This document shows, piece after piece, positions 32,620 to 40,818 of a DNA stretch of 64,000 nt (position 1 is its first letter; each line of letters opens with the position of its first letter). Location of the stretch: assembly GCF_001044255.1 (NCBI RefSeq), contig NZ_JYNX01000062.1, forward strand, positions 19,866 through 83,865. Reading direction: 5' to 3'. This stretch comes from Mycolicibacterium chubuense. Lineage in GTDB: Bacteria; Actinomycetota; Actinomycetes; Mycobacteriales; Mycobacteriaceae. The notes below the pieces were generated by a model. It was not told where the DNA came from. It did not search any database and worked only from the letters and a program-made list of their open reading frames with translations. The position numbers and the translations under genes are program-made.

Positions 32620-34221
32620 ATGAGTGATCTGCTGCGGCATCCCCTGCACTCCGGCCACCTGACCGTCGGCGCGCTGAAGCGCCACCGGGACCGGCCCGTG
32701 CTGTTCCTCGGCGACACCACGCTCACCGGCGGTGAGCTGGCCGATCGCATCAGCCAGTACATCCAGGCCTTCGAGGCGCTGGGGGCCGGCACCGGCGCCG
32801 CTGTCGGACTGCTGTCGCTGAACCGGCCCGAGGTGCTGATGATCATCGGCGCCGGCCAGACCCAGGGCTACCGCCGGACGGCACTACACCCTCTGGGATC
32901 GCTGGACGACCACGCCTACGTGCTCGCCGACGCCGAGGTGACCTCGCTGATCATCGACCCCAACCCGATGTTCGTCGAGCGGGCGCTGGGTCTGCTGGAC
33001 AAGGTGCCGTCGCTCAAGCAGATCCTGACCATCGGTCCGGTTCCTGCCGAGCTGGCCGACGTCACCGCCGTCGATCTCAGTGCCGAAGCCGCGAAGTACA
33101 CGCCCCAACCGCTGGTGGCGGCCGATCTGCCGCCCGATCACATCGGCGGGCTGACGTACACCGGCGGAACCACCGGCAAGCCCAAGGGTGTGATGGGCAC
33201 GACGCAGTCGATCACCACGATGACGACGGTGCAGCTGGCCGAATGGGAGTGGCCGGAGAACCCGCGCTTCCTGATGTGCACGCCGCTGTCGCATGCGGGC
33301 GCCGCGTTCTTCACACCGGTCATCGTCAAGGGCGGCGAGCTGATCGTGCTGACCAAGTTCGACCCGGCCGAGGTGCTGCGGGTGATCGAGGAGCAGAAGA
33401 TCACCGCGACGATGCTGGTGCCGTCGATGATCTACGCGCTGATGGACCACCCCGACTCGCACACCCGCGACCTGTCGTCGCTGGAGACCGTCTACTACGG
33501 GGCCTCGGCGATGAACCCGGTGCGCCTGAAGGAGGCGATCCGGCGGTTCGGACCGATCTTCGCGCAGTACTACGGCCAGTCCGAGGCGCCGATGGTGATC
33601 ACCTACCTGGCCAAGAAGGATCACGACGAGAAGCGGCTGACGTCATGCGGACGGCCCACGTTGTTCGCGCGGGTGGCGCTGCTGGGGGACGACGGCCAAC
33701 CGGTGCCTCAGGGCGAGGTGGGAGAGATCTGCGTCTCCGGCCCGCTGCTGTCGGGCGGGTACTGGAAGCTGCCGGACGCCACCGCCGACACCTTTCGGGA
33801 CGGGTGGATGCACACCGGGGACCTCGCCCGGGAAGACTCCGACGGCTTCTACTACATCGTCGACCGCACCAAGGACATGATCGTCACCGGTGGCTTCAAC
33901 GTGTTCCCGCGTGAGGTGGAAGACGTTGTGGCCGAACACCCCTCGGTCGCACAGGTGTGCGTGATCGGTACGCCCGACGAGAAGTGGGGCGAGGCGGTGA
34001 CGGCCGTGGTGGTGCTGCGACCCGATGCGGCGACCGACGAGGCCGCGGTCGATGCGATGGTCACGGAGATCCAGGTGGCGGTCAAGGAGCGCAAGGGCTC
34101 GGTGCATGCGCCGAAGCAGGTGATCGTCGTCGACTCCGTGCCGGTGACCGCGCTGGGTAAGCCGGACAAGAAGGCGGTGCGGGCGCAGTTCTGGGAGGGC
34201 GCGGGGCGTTCAGTCGGCTGA
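32620..34221 (+). CDS. fadD8: Acyl-CoA synthetase FadD8
   Basis: 533 residues. ANL superfamily. From memory the sequence follows Rv0551c (FadD8) closely, starting 'HSGHLTVGALKRHRDRPVLF' and 'QAFEALGAGTGAAVGLLSLN'. A3 P-loop 'GLTYTGGTTGKPKGVMGTTQ'; 'YYGQSEAPMVI' (A5); 'DGWMHTGDLAREDSDGFYYI' (A7); 'DRTKDMIVTGGFNVFPREVE' (A8); catalytic Lys in 'VTALGKPDKKAVRAQF' (A10). Acid substrate unknown; the KstR-like palindrome before the start points to sterol or fatty-acid catabolism. ATG fits the family N-terminus. Confidence 0.92.
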   Translation: MSDLLRHPLHSGHLTVGALKRHRDRPVLFLGDTTLTGGELADRISQYIQAFEALGAGTGAAVGLLSLNRPEVLMIIGAGQTQGYRRTALHPLGSLDDHAYVLADAEVTSLIIDPNPMFVERALGLLDKVPSLKQILTIGPVPAELADVTAVDLSAEAAKYTPQPLVAADLPPDHIGGLTYTGGTTGKPKGVMGTTQSITTMTTVQLAEWEWPENPRFLMCTPLSHAGAAFFTPVIVKGGELIVLTKFDPAEVLRVIEEQKITATMLVPSMIYALMDHPDSHTRDLSSLETVYYGASAMNPVRLKEAIRRFGPIFAQYYGQSEAPMVITYLAKKDHDEKRLTSCGRPTLFARVALLGDDGQPVPQGEVGEICVSGPLLSGGYWKLPDATADTFRDGWMHTGDLAREDSDGFYYIVDRTKDMIVTGGFNVFPREVEDVVAEHPSVAQVCVIGTPDEKWGEAVTAVVVLRPDAATDEAAVDAMVTEIQVAVKERKGSVHAPKQVIVVDSVPVTALGKPDKKAVRAQFWEGAGRSVG

Positions 34222-34276
34222 CGATGCGGCGAGGGACGAGCCGAGGAGGAAGCCGACAATCAGGCACGGTCGGCTG

Positions 34277-34338
34277 ACGAGCGTGCGCGTTCTCGGGATT
34301 TCTCGCGGCGTGGCGGCCGCAGACACGCACGCTCGCGG
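34277..34338. repeat. Dispersed palindrome family 2, copy B
   Basis: Left arm ACGAGCGTGCGCG pairs imperfectly with the right arm 34319-34338, GCAGACACGCACGCTCGCGG, which is identical to the right arm of copy A at 15831-15850. Lies between fadD8 and the second ECF42 gene, ending 17 nt before the latter's start codon. Confidence 0.7.
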
Positions 34339-34354
34339 GGACGAAAATGGCGGC

Positions 34355-35608
34355 GTGGCCGACCCCGATGTCCAGCGCACCGTCGACGCGGTGTGGCGTA
34401 TGGAGGCCGCGAAGATCGTCGCGACGCTGACCGCCGCGGTCGGCGATGTCAGCTTCGCCGAAGACATGGCCGCCGAGGCCCTGGTCGACGCCCTCACCCA
34501 GTGGCCCGAGCGCGGGGTGCCGCGCAATCCCGGCGCGTGGCTGACCACCGTCGCCAAGCGCAAGGCCATCGACCACTGGCGCCGCAGCGACAACCTCGAC
34601 GCCAAATACGCGGTGCTGGCCCGCGAACTCGAGACCGTCACCGACAGCGCCTGGGATCCCGACCGCATCGACGACGACGTGCTGCGGCTCGTCTTCATGG
34701 CCGCTCATCCGAGCCTGCCGCGGGAAAGCCAGATCGCCCTGACGCTGCGCCTGGTCGGCGGCCTGACCACCGACGAGATCGCCGCCGCCTTCCTCGTCCC
34801 GAAAGCCACCGTCGCACAACGTATCGTCCGTGCCAAGAAGGCGCTCACCGGCGTACCGTTCGACATCCCCGACCGCTCCGACCACCCCCAGCGACTGTCC
34901 GCCGTTCTCAGCGTGATCTACCTGGTCTTCAACGAGGGCTACTCGGCATCCTCCGGCGACCGTTGGATCCGCGACGAATTGTGCAGCGAGGCAATGCGTC
35001 TCGGGCGGGTACTGGCAGCCCTGCTCCCCGACGAGGCCGAGGTGGCCGGCCTGCTGGCGCTGATGGAGTTCCAGTCTTCGCGCCTGGGCGCCCGCACCCG
35101 CGCCGACGGAACGCCGATCCTGCTCGAGGACCAGGACCGCACCCGCTGGGACCGCGCCGCCATCGGGCGTGGCGTCGCCGCGTTGAGCCGGGCCTCGGAG
35201 ATACTGCAGCGCAACGAGATCGGATGGGGCTGGTACACGCTTCAGGCCGCACTGGCGGAGTGTCACGCCGTCGCGCCGACCGCCGCCGACACCGACTGGG
35301 CCCGCATCGTCTCCCTCTACGACGCGCTGCGCCGACTCGCCCCTTCCCCGGTGGTGGAGGTCAACCGTGCGGTGGCCGTGGCCATGGCCGACCCGGCGGC
35401 CGGCCCCGCCGCGGCGTTGCGCCTGATCGACGACGTCCGCGGCCTCGAGGGCTCCTACCTGGTGCCCAGCGTGCGCGCAGAACTGCTGTCGCGGATGGGC
35501 AGGCACGCCGACGCGGCCGGCGAGTTCGACCGCGCCGCGCAGTTGGCGGACAACGAGGCCGAACGGAAGGTGCTGCAGGACAAAGCGATGCGCGCTCGCA
35601 ATGGCTAA
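34355..35608 (+). CDS. ECF42-type RNA polymerase sigma factor 2
   Basis: 417 residues. Sigma region 2 ('ATLTAAVGDVSFAEDMAAEA', 'GVPRNPGAWLTTVAKRKAID') and region 4 ('LTLRLVGGLTTDEIAAAFLV', 'KATVAQRIVRAKKALTG'). The C-terminal extension includes the ECF42 hallmark 'RLSAVLSVIYLVFNEGYSAS' and 'LAALLPDEAEVAGLLALMEF', ending in TPR-like helices ('PVVEVNRAVAVAMADPAAGP'). GTG 34355 preferred, as the earlier frame lies inside a dispersed palindrome. It is separated from its presumed YCII partner (31194-31613). No anti-sigma gene. Its TAA overlaps the TAG of the convergent methyltransferase. Confidence 0.92.
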   Translation: MADPDVQRTVDAVWRMEAAKIVATLTAAVGDVSFAEDMAAEALVDALTQWPERGVPRNPGAWLTTVAKRKAIDHWRRSDNLDAKYAVLARELETVTDSAWDPDRIDDDVLRLVFMAAHPSLPRESQIALTLRLVGGLTTDEIAAAFLVPKATVAQRIVRAKKALTGVPFDIPDRSDHPQRLSAVLSVIYLVFNEGYSASSGDRWIRDELCSEAMRLGRVLAALLPDEAEVAGLLALMEFQSSRLGARTRADGTPILLEDQDRTRWDRAAIGRGVAALSRASEILQRNEIGWGWYTLQAALAECHAVAPTAADTDWARIVSLYDALRRLAPSPVVEVNRAVAVAMADPAAGPAAALRLIDDVRGLEGSYLVPSVRAELLSRMGRHADAAGEFDRAAQLADNEAERKVLQDKAMRARNG

Positions 35609-36228
35609 GCGCCGGGTACCGCCGTGCGCTCGGCGACCGATGCCGCGCTCGCCGTGTCGAACACGTCGATGACCACGTCTGTGTCCCGGTAGCCGCCCAG
35701 GAGGTGCAGCCCGGAGGTCTGTGAGATGACGTCGTTGGCCGTGTCGCCGCTCATCGGATAGTCGTCGACGGCGTGCCGCCAGTGCGCGGCGACGACGGTG
35801 GCCGACGGCGCCAGCCGGGGCACCTCGCGGTCGAGCACCTGCCGCAACGTCTCGGGCTGCAGGTAGTAGCACAGTTCCGACAGCACCACGAGGTCGAACG
35901 GGCCGTCCGGCCACGGCTCGTCGAACGAACCACGGAGCAGTCGGACCCGGTCGGCCACCCCGGCCGCCGACAGACGCCGATGCGTGGCGTCCAGCGCCGC
36001 GATGCTGACGTCGGTGCTCGTGACGCGGTCACAGCGCCGGGTCAACAGTGCGGTGAGCACGCCGACCGAGCAGCCGGGCTCGAACGCGTGCCGGTATCGC
36101 CGGTACGGCAGCACGGCTGTGGTGATCGCGTACTTTCGCTGTTCGTACCACCGCGTCCCCAGCGACCACGGGTCGTCGGCGCCGGCGTACATCCGGTCGA
36201 AGTAGGCGTCGGGCAACCGGGCACTCAC
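35605..36228 (-). CDS. NodS-like SAM-dependent methyltransferase
   Basis: 207 residues. Class I methyltransferase resembling NodS (N-methylation of amino sugars): 'YFDRMYAGADDPWSLGTRWY' and 'EQRKYAITTAVLPYRRYRHA' at the N-terminus, SAM motif 'FEPGCSVGVLTALLTRRC', 'DRVTSTDVSIAALDATHRRL', then 'FDLVVLSELCYYLQPETLRQ'. Last gene of a four-gene unit; its GTG overlaps the PIG-L stop as GTGA. Fusions of PIG-L and this type of methyltransferase are known elsewhere, which supports action on the same molecule. Substrate unknown. Confidence 0.87.
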   Translation of the reverse strand: MSARLPDAYFDRMYAGADDPWSLGTRWYEQRKYAITTAVLPYRRYRHAFEPGCSVGVLTALLTRRCDRVTSTDVSIAALDATHRRLSAAGVADRVRLLRGSFDEPWPDGPFDLVVLSELCYYLQPETLRQVLDREVPRLAPSATVVAAHWRHAVDDYPMSGDTANDVISQTSGLHLLGGYRDTDVVIDVFDTASAASVAERTAVPGA

Positions 36229-36992
36229 CGGAATGCCACCTCGCCGACGGTCAACAGCCGGTGCACGACCGCGGGTGGAAGTACCGGTTCGCCGCCGGGA
36301 GTCGGTGCGGTGAACTGACTTTCGAAGCACCGCGCCGCACGTTGCTTGCGTTCCAGCGCCGCTTCCGTCAGACGCGTCATCTGGGCACGCCCCCAGGGCA
36401 CCGCCGTGTCGCCGGGCCGCGCCCAGTGCCACATCCACACCGGATACTCCACCAGCACCGCCCCGGTCTGCTCGACCGCGACCGCGGCCGCCCTGCCCAC
36501 CGCCTCGTGATCGGGATGACCGTCGCCCCGCCACGGCGCCGCGCACCACGTGCCGGGCGGCTTTCCGTCGAGGATCTCGACGAGCAGATCGGCGAGTCGC
36601 TGCTGGTGCGCCGCCACCTGCCCGTCGGGGAGGCCGAGGCTGACCGGCGCATACAGGCCCAGCACGCCGGCCGCGCGCCTCAGCTCCTCCCGTCGCGTCT
36701 GCTCGAGCCGATACCGTTGCAGCAGAGACAGTTCCGGGTAGGCCGCGCCGCCGTCGGTGGCCGACACGATCTGCGCGCGCACCCCGGACTCCGCGAGCAG
36801 CGCCGCCGTCGCACCGAAACCCAGTGTCTCGTCGTCGGGATGGGCACCGACGACCACCAGCTCGCGACAGGTCGTCAGATCCAGTTCCGGCAACTGCAGC
36901 CCGGCGTCGACCCAGGTCTGCGTCGGGGTGCCGCCGTCGGGGACGGGCTGCGCCGACAGCCGCGCACCATTTCCCACCTGCGCGGCCGTCAC
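36225..36992 (-). CDS. PIG-L family deacetylase
   Basis: 255 residues. Zinc-dependent LmbE/PIG-L fold that removes N-acetyl groups from amino sugars. Zinc ligands are visible: 'VVGAHPDDETLGFG' (His51, Asp54) and 'WRGDGHPDHEAVG' (His162). It is not MshB or Mca by its surroundings: the partner genes are a GT2, an acyl-CoA dehydrogenase-like protein and a NodS-like methyltransferase, all overlapping by 4 nt. The N-terminal 35 residues are poorly conserved-looking. The product of the pathway is unknown. Confidence 0.9.
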   Translation of the reverse strand: MTAAQVGNGARLSAQPVPDGGTPTQTWVDAGLQLPELDLTTCRELVVVGAHPDDETLGFGATAALLAESGVRAQIVSATDGGAAYPELSLLQRYRLEQTRREELRRAAGVLGLYAPVSLGLPDGQVAAHQQRLADLLVEILDGKPPGTWCAAPWRGDGHPDHEAVGRAAAVAVEQTGAVLVEYPVWMWHWARPGDTAVPWGRAQMTRLTEAALERKQRAARCFESQFTAPTPGGEPVLPPAVVHRLLTVGEVAFR

Positions 36993-37930
36993 GCCGACGC
37001 TCCGGCGAGCACACCGAGTCGTTCCAGATCCCGTTCGGCGTGGCTCTGTCGTACATAGACCGAGAGGTCGGCCACCCGCCGCGCGTGCTCGGGATCCAGG
37101 CACAGCGGCGCCGGCCCCAGCGCGCGACCCGTCCGCGAGATCGCCTCGTCCACCGCGGTCTCCACCACCGCGCGAGCCCGACGGGCCAGCAGTTCTGCAC
37201 GCCCGGAACGGTTTTCGGGATCCGCGTCGACGTCGCCGGCCACCGCGGTCAGCGTCGCCTCCGCGCCGGCCAGCGCCGCGTCGACCGCGCCCAGGTGCGC
37301 CAGCGCGTGTGCGTCGGCCTTGTCCGCGGCCGCCCGTGCATACAGCGGCGCGGCGATCGCGCGTGCGCCACCGAGCCAGCACGCCGCCACACCCGCTCCG
37401 CCCTGCCAGAACCCGGGCCGGGTCAGGTACTCGCCCGGCCCGCCGACGGCGACGGCCGGGGTGTCCTCGAAGCGCACCGACCGGGTGTCGGAGTCGGCCA
37501 TGCCGGCGTTGCGCCAGGTGCTGGGCAGCGGCCGGACACCCGGCGCGCGGAGATCGACGGCGAAGAGTCCCCGCTCCCCCGACGGCAGCTGCGCGGTGAC
37601 CAGAGCGTGCGAGCACAGGGCCGCGCCTGAACACCAGGCCTTGGTTCCCGACAGCCGGACCCCGCCGTCGTCGTCACGCGCCGACAACACCGCGTCGGGG
37701 CCCTCCGCGGCCCACACGCCCCACCACTGGCCCTGCTCCGGACGGGGACCGCCGAGCTCGGCGAGAATGGCGACCGCGTCTGCATGCGCCTCGGCGAGCC
37801 GTCCTGCGGTGACGTCCACCTCCGCCATCGCCGTCAGCCGCTGCCAGCGCAGGGCGGTCGCCCCGCGGCCCGGCAGCGGCAGGTCGAGCTCACCCGAGAC
37901 CAACCACTCCTTGACCAACCCTGTGCTCAC
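36989..37930 (-). CDS. Acyl-CoA dehydrogenase-like protein (short)
   Basis: 313 residues, against about 380 for normal acyl-CoA dehydrogenases. The middle beta domain is recognisable ('VRLSGTKAWCSGAALCSHAL', 'GVRPLPSTWRNAGMADSDTR', 'SVRFEDTPAVAVGGPGEYLT'), followed by the helical C-domain ('FWQGGAGVAACWLGGARAIA'). The N-terminal helical domain is shortened, and the classical C-terminal FAD/catalytic-Glu signature is not clear, so the chemistry may differ (for example oxidation of an amine or sugar-bound acyl group). GTGA overlaps on both sides place it firmly in the GT2/PIG-L/methyltransferase operon. Confidence 0.8.
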   Translation of the reverse strand: MSTGLVKEWLVSGELDLPLPGRGATALRWQRLTAMAEVDVTAGRLAEAHADAVAILAELGGPRPEQGQWWGVWAAEGPDAVLSARDDDGGVRLSGTKAWCSGAALCSHALVTAQLPSGERGLFAVDLRAPGVRPLPSTWRNAGMADSDTRSVRFEDTPAVAVGGPGEYLTRPGFWQGGAGVAACWLGGARAIAAPLYARAAADKADAHALAHLGAVDAALAGAEATLTAVAGDVDADPENRSGRAELLARRARAVVETAVDEAISRTGRALGPAPLCLDPEHARRVADLSVYVRQSHAERDLERLGVLAGASA

Positions 37931-38628
37931 GAGGCCGCTTTTCGCGACAATCCCCTGAGGTGGCCGGCGAATCCGTTGGGGGCGCGCCCCTCGGCGCGAT
38001 CGGAGGTCGCCACCGACAGGCTGCTGTCGCGGTGGACCTGCAGGCCCGCGGCCTTGAAGCGGTCCACGAGGTCGACGTCCTCACCGGTCTCGAGTGGGCG
38101 GAACCCACCGACATGCCAGTAGGCGTCGGCGCGGAAGCCCATGTTGGCGCCGTGCACGTGGTGATGGCCGGGCCCGCCGGATCTGTAGGCGCTCAGGTAG
38201 CGACGGACGACAGCCATCGAGAAGTTGCGCCACGACGGCACCCGGACCACCCCGAGCACCATGTCGGCTCCCGGCGCCGTCATCCGCACCAGCCAGTCGG
38301 CGTCGACCTGACTGTCGGCGTCCGTCGTCGCGTACCAGGTCGCCGCGTCGCCGTCGTGGATCCCCCGCGCATAGGCGAAGCCGGCCGCACGCGCCGCACC
38401 GACGTTGCCGGCCTCGACCGAGACGAAGTGCACGTCGGGACCGAACTCCCCCGCCAACCGTTCGCTGCCGTCGTCGCAGCTGTCCAGCACCACGACCGTG
38501 AGGACCGGGGCGGAGACGGCCAGCGCCGCGGTGGCCAGCGCACGAAGGCAGGCGGGCAGGTGAGCGGCTTCGTTGTGGGCGGGCACCACGACGACGATCT
38601 GCGACGGAGCCGTCGCGGAGAAGCGCAT
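37927..38628 (-). CDS. GT2 family glycosyltransferase
   Basis: 233 residues, GT-A fold. 'IVVVVPAHNEAAHLPACLRA' start, 'VVVLDSCDDGSERLAGEFG' (nucleotide-sugar contact), 'TWYATTDADSQVDADWLVRM' (DxD), and 'HGANMGFRADAYWHVGGFRP' then 'LETGEDVDLVDRFKAAG' (acceptor and catalytic ED). No membrane anchor, so cytosolic. First gene of a four-gene unit with overlapping stops and starts; a TAATTA -10 lies 6 nt before its ATG, indicating a leaderless message. Sugar donor and acceptor unknown. Confidence 0.9.
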   Translation of the reverse strand: MRFSATAPSQIVVVVPAHNEAAHLPACLRALATAALAVSAPVLTVVVLDSCDDGSERLAGEFGPDVHFVSVEAGNVGAARAAGFAYARGIHDGDAATWYATTDADSQVDADWLVRMTAPGADMVLGVVRVPSWRNFSMAVVRRYLSAYRSGGPGHHHVHGANMGFRADAYWHVGGFRPLETGEDVDLVDRFKAAGLQVHRDSSLSVATSDRAEGRAPNGFAGHLRGLSRKAAS

Positions 38629-38634
38629 GGCCCT

Positions 38635-38640
38635 TAATTA
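38635..38640 (-). promoter_or_regulatory. -10 element of the GT2 operon
   Basis: TAATTA six nucleotides before the ATG of the GT2 gene on the minus strand, the spacing of a leaderless mycobacterial promoter. The -35 region (TGTGAA-like) is weak. AT-rich islands this clear are rare in the window. Confidence 0.55.
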
Positions 38641-38679
38641 GCCGTTCAGCGACGTTTTCACACCTGGCACGATGGGGAC

Positions 38680-39387
38680 GTGGGCGACGCCGTGACAGAT
38701 CTGCAAGCTGTGCTGTTCGACTTCTCGGGCACCCTGTTCCGTCTCGAGGAGGACGAGAGCTGGTTCGCGGGCATGGAGCTCGACACCCCCGACAACCGTG
38801 AGGTGGACGAACACGTGCAGGCCGAGCTGGTGCGCCGGCTGACCGCCCCCACCGGCCGCTCGGTGTCGATGACCCCCGAGGCGCTGCAGGCCTGGGTCAA
38901 CCGCGACCTCGCCCCGCACCTTCATCGGGAGGCGTACCTGCACGTGCTGCGTGAGTCCGGGCTGGCCCGTCATCACGCGGAAGCGTTGTACGCCAAGGTG
39001 ATCGACCCGGCGTACTGGACGCCCTACCCGGACACCGCGACCGTGCTCGCCGGCCTGCGCCAGCGCGGAATCAAGACCGCGGTGGTGTCCAACATCGCGT
39101 TCGACATCCGGCCGGCGTTCGAGAGGATCGGCGTGGCCGGCGACGTCGACGCGTTCGTGCTGTCCTTCGAAGTCGGCGCCGTCAAGCCCGACCCGGCGAT
39201 CTTCACCGCGGCGCTGGAGCAGGTCGGGGTGCCCGCCGAGCGCGCGCTGATGGTCGGCGACAGCGACGAGGCCGACGGCGGCGCCCGCGCGCTGGGCTGC
39301 GCGTTCACACTCGTCGATCCGCTGCCGACGCGGGAGCGCCGCGACGGGCTGGTCGCGGCGCTGTGGCCCCACGGCATCCAGATCTGA
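38680..39387 (+). CDS. HAD-superfamily hydrolase
   Basis: 235 residues. HAD phosphatase: motif I 'LFDFSGTLFRLEEDESW' (the second Asp of DxD is replaced by Ser in DFSGT, an unusual feature, as general acid/base is normally Asp); motif II 'VVSNIAFD'; motif III Lys in 'GAVKPDPAIFTAAL'; motif IV 'MVGDSDEADGGARALGC'. GTG 38680, or a GTG 12 nt downstream, may be the start. Divergent from the GT2 operon with 51 bp between, so possibly functionally tied to it. Substrate unknown. Confidence 0.85.
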   Translation: MGDAVTDLQAVLFDFSGTLFRLEEDESWFAGMELDTPDNREVDEHVQAELVRRLTAPTGRSVSMTPEALQAWVNRDLAPHLHREAYLHVLRESGLARHHAEALYAKVIDPAYWTPYPDTATVLAGLRQRGIKTAVVSNIAFDIRPAFERIGVAGDVDAFVLSFEVGAVKPDPAIFTAALEQVGVPAERALMVGDSDEADGGARALGCAFTLVDPLPTRERRDGLVAALWPHGIQI

Positions 39388-39407
39388 TTTCGCCTACCGT
39401 CGAGACC

Positions 39408-39848
39408 ATGGCCGATCCCCAGCCGCCGTGGTGGCTCAAGCCGTTGAACAAGGTGCTGATCGCCGGGTCGCGCATCGGGCTGATCAAAGACGGACCGATG
39501 GTGCTGACCGTGACGGGCCGCAAGTCCGGTCAGCCGCGGTCCACCCCCATCACACCGTTCGAGGTCGACGGGAAGCGTTACGTCGTCGGCGGCTTCCCCG
39601 GCGCCGACTGGGTGCGCAACGCGCAAACCAACCCGGACGCGGTGCTGACGCGCGGCAAGGTGCGCGAGCCGGTGCGGATGGTCGAGCTGCCCGCCGAGGA
39701 GTCGCGCCCGCTGCTGCGGCAGTTCCCGATCCTGGTGCCGACCGGGGTGAGCTTCATGAAGAACGCCGGACTGGTCACCGGACCGAACCCCGACGAGTTC
39801 GAGGCGCTGGCCGGGCGCTGCTCGGTGTTCCGGTTCGATAGCGTCTGA
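39408..39848 (+). CDS. F420-dependent nitroreductase (Ddn-like)
   Basis: 146 residues. Deazaflavin (F420)-dependent split-barrel family that includes Ddn: 'PWWLKPLNKVLIAGSRIGLI' at the N-terminus, the hallmark 'MVLTVTGRKSGQPRSTPITP' (phosphate-binding K/R) and 'RYVVGGFPGADWVRNAQTNP' then 'DAVLTRG'. Family members reduce quinones and nitroimidazoles with F420H2. The stop is 5 nt from the menB start, so it is probably in one operon, which makes a quinone-related role plausible, though this is inference. Confidence 0.9.
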   Translation: MADPQPPWWLKPLNKVLIAGSRIGLIKDGPMVLTVTGRKSGQPRSTPITPFEVDGKRYVVGGFPGADWVRNAQTNPDAVLTRGKVREPVRMVELPAEESRPLLRQFPILVPTGVSFMKNAGLVTGPNPDEFEALAGRCSVFRFDSV

Positions 39849-39851
39849 CGG

Positions 39852-40751
<900 letters not shown>

Positions 40752-40754
40752 AGC

Positions 40755-40803
40755 GATTTCGGCGTCGTTGGTCGCGCTGAGCGAGACCAAGTACGCCGAA
40801 ATC
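40755..40803. repeat. Dispersed palindrome family 3
   Basis: A 49-bp imperfect palindrome: 24-nt arms with 3 mismatches and almost no loop. The arms begin GATTTCGGCGT and end in the complementary ACGCCGAAATC, with TTGGTC/GACCAA inside. It begins 4 nt after the menB stop and ends 15 nt before the next start. Its right end could pair as a terminator or act as a binding site. Confidence 0.7.
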
Positions 40804-40818
40804 ACGAGAGGACGACCC

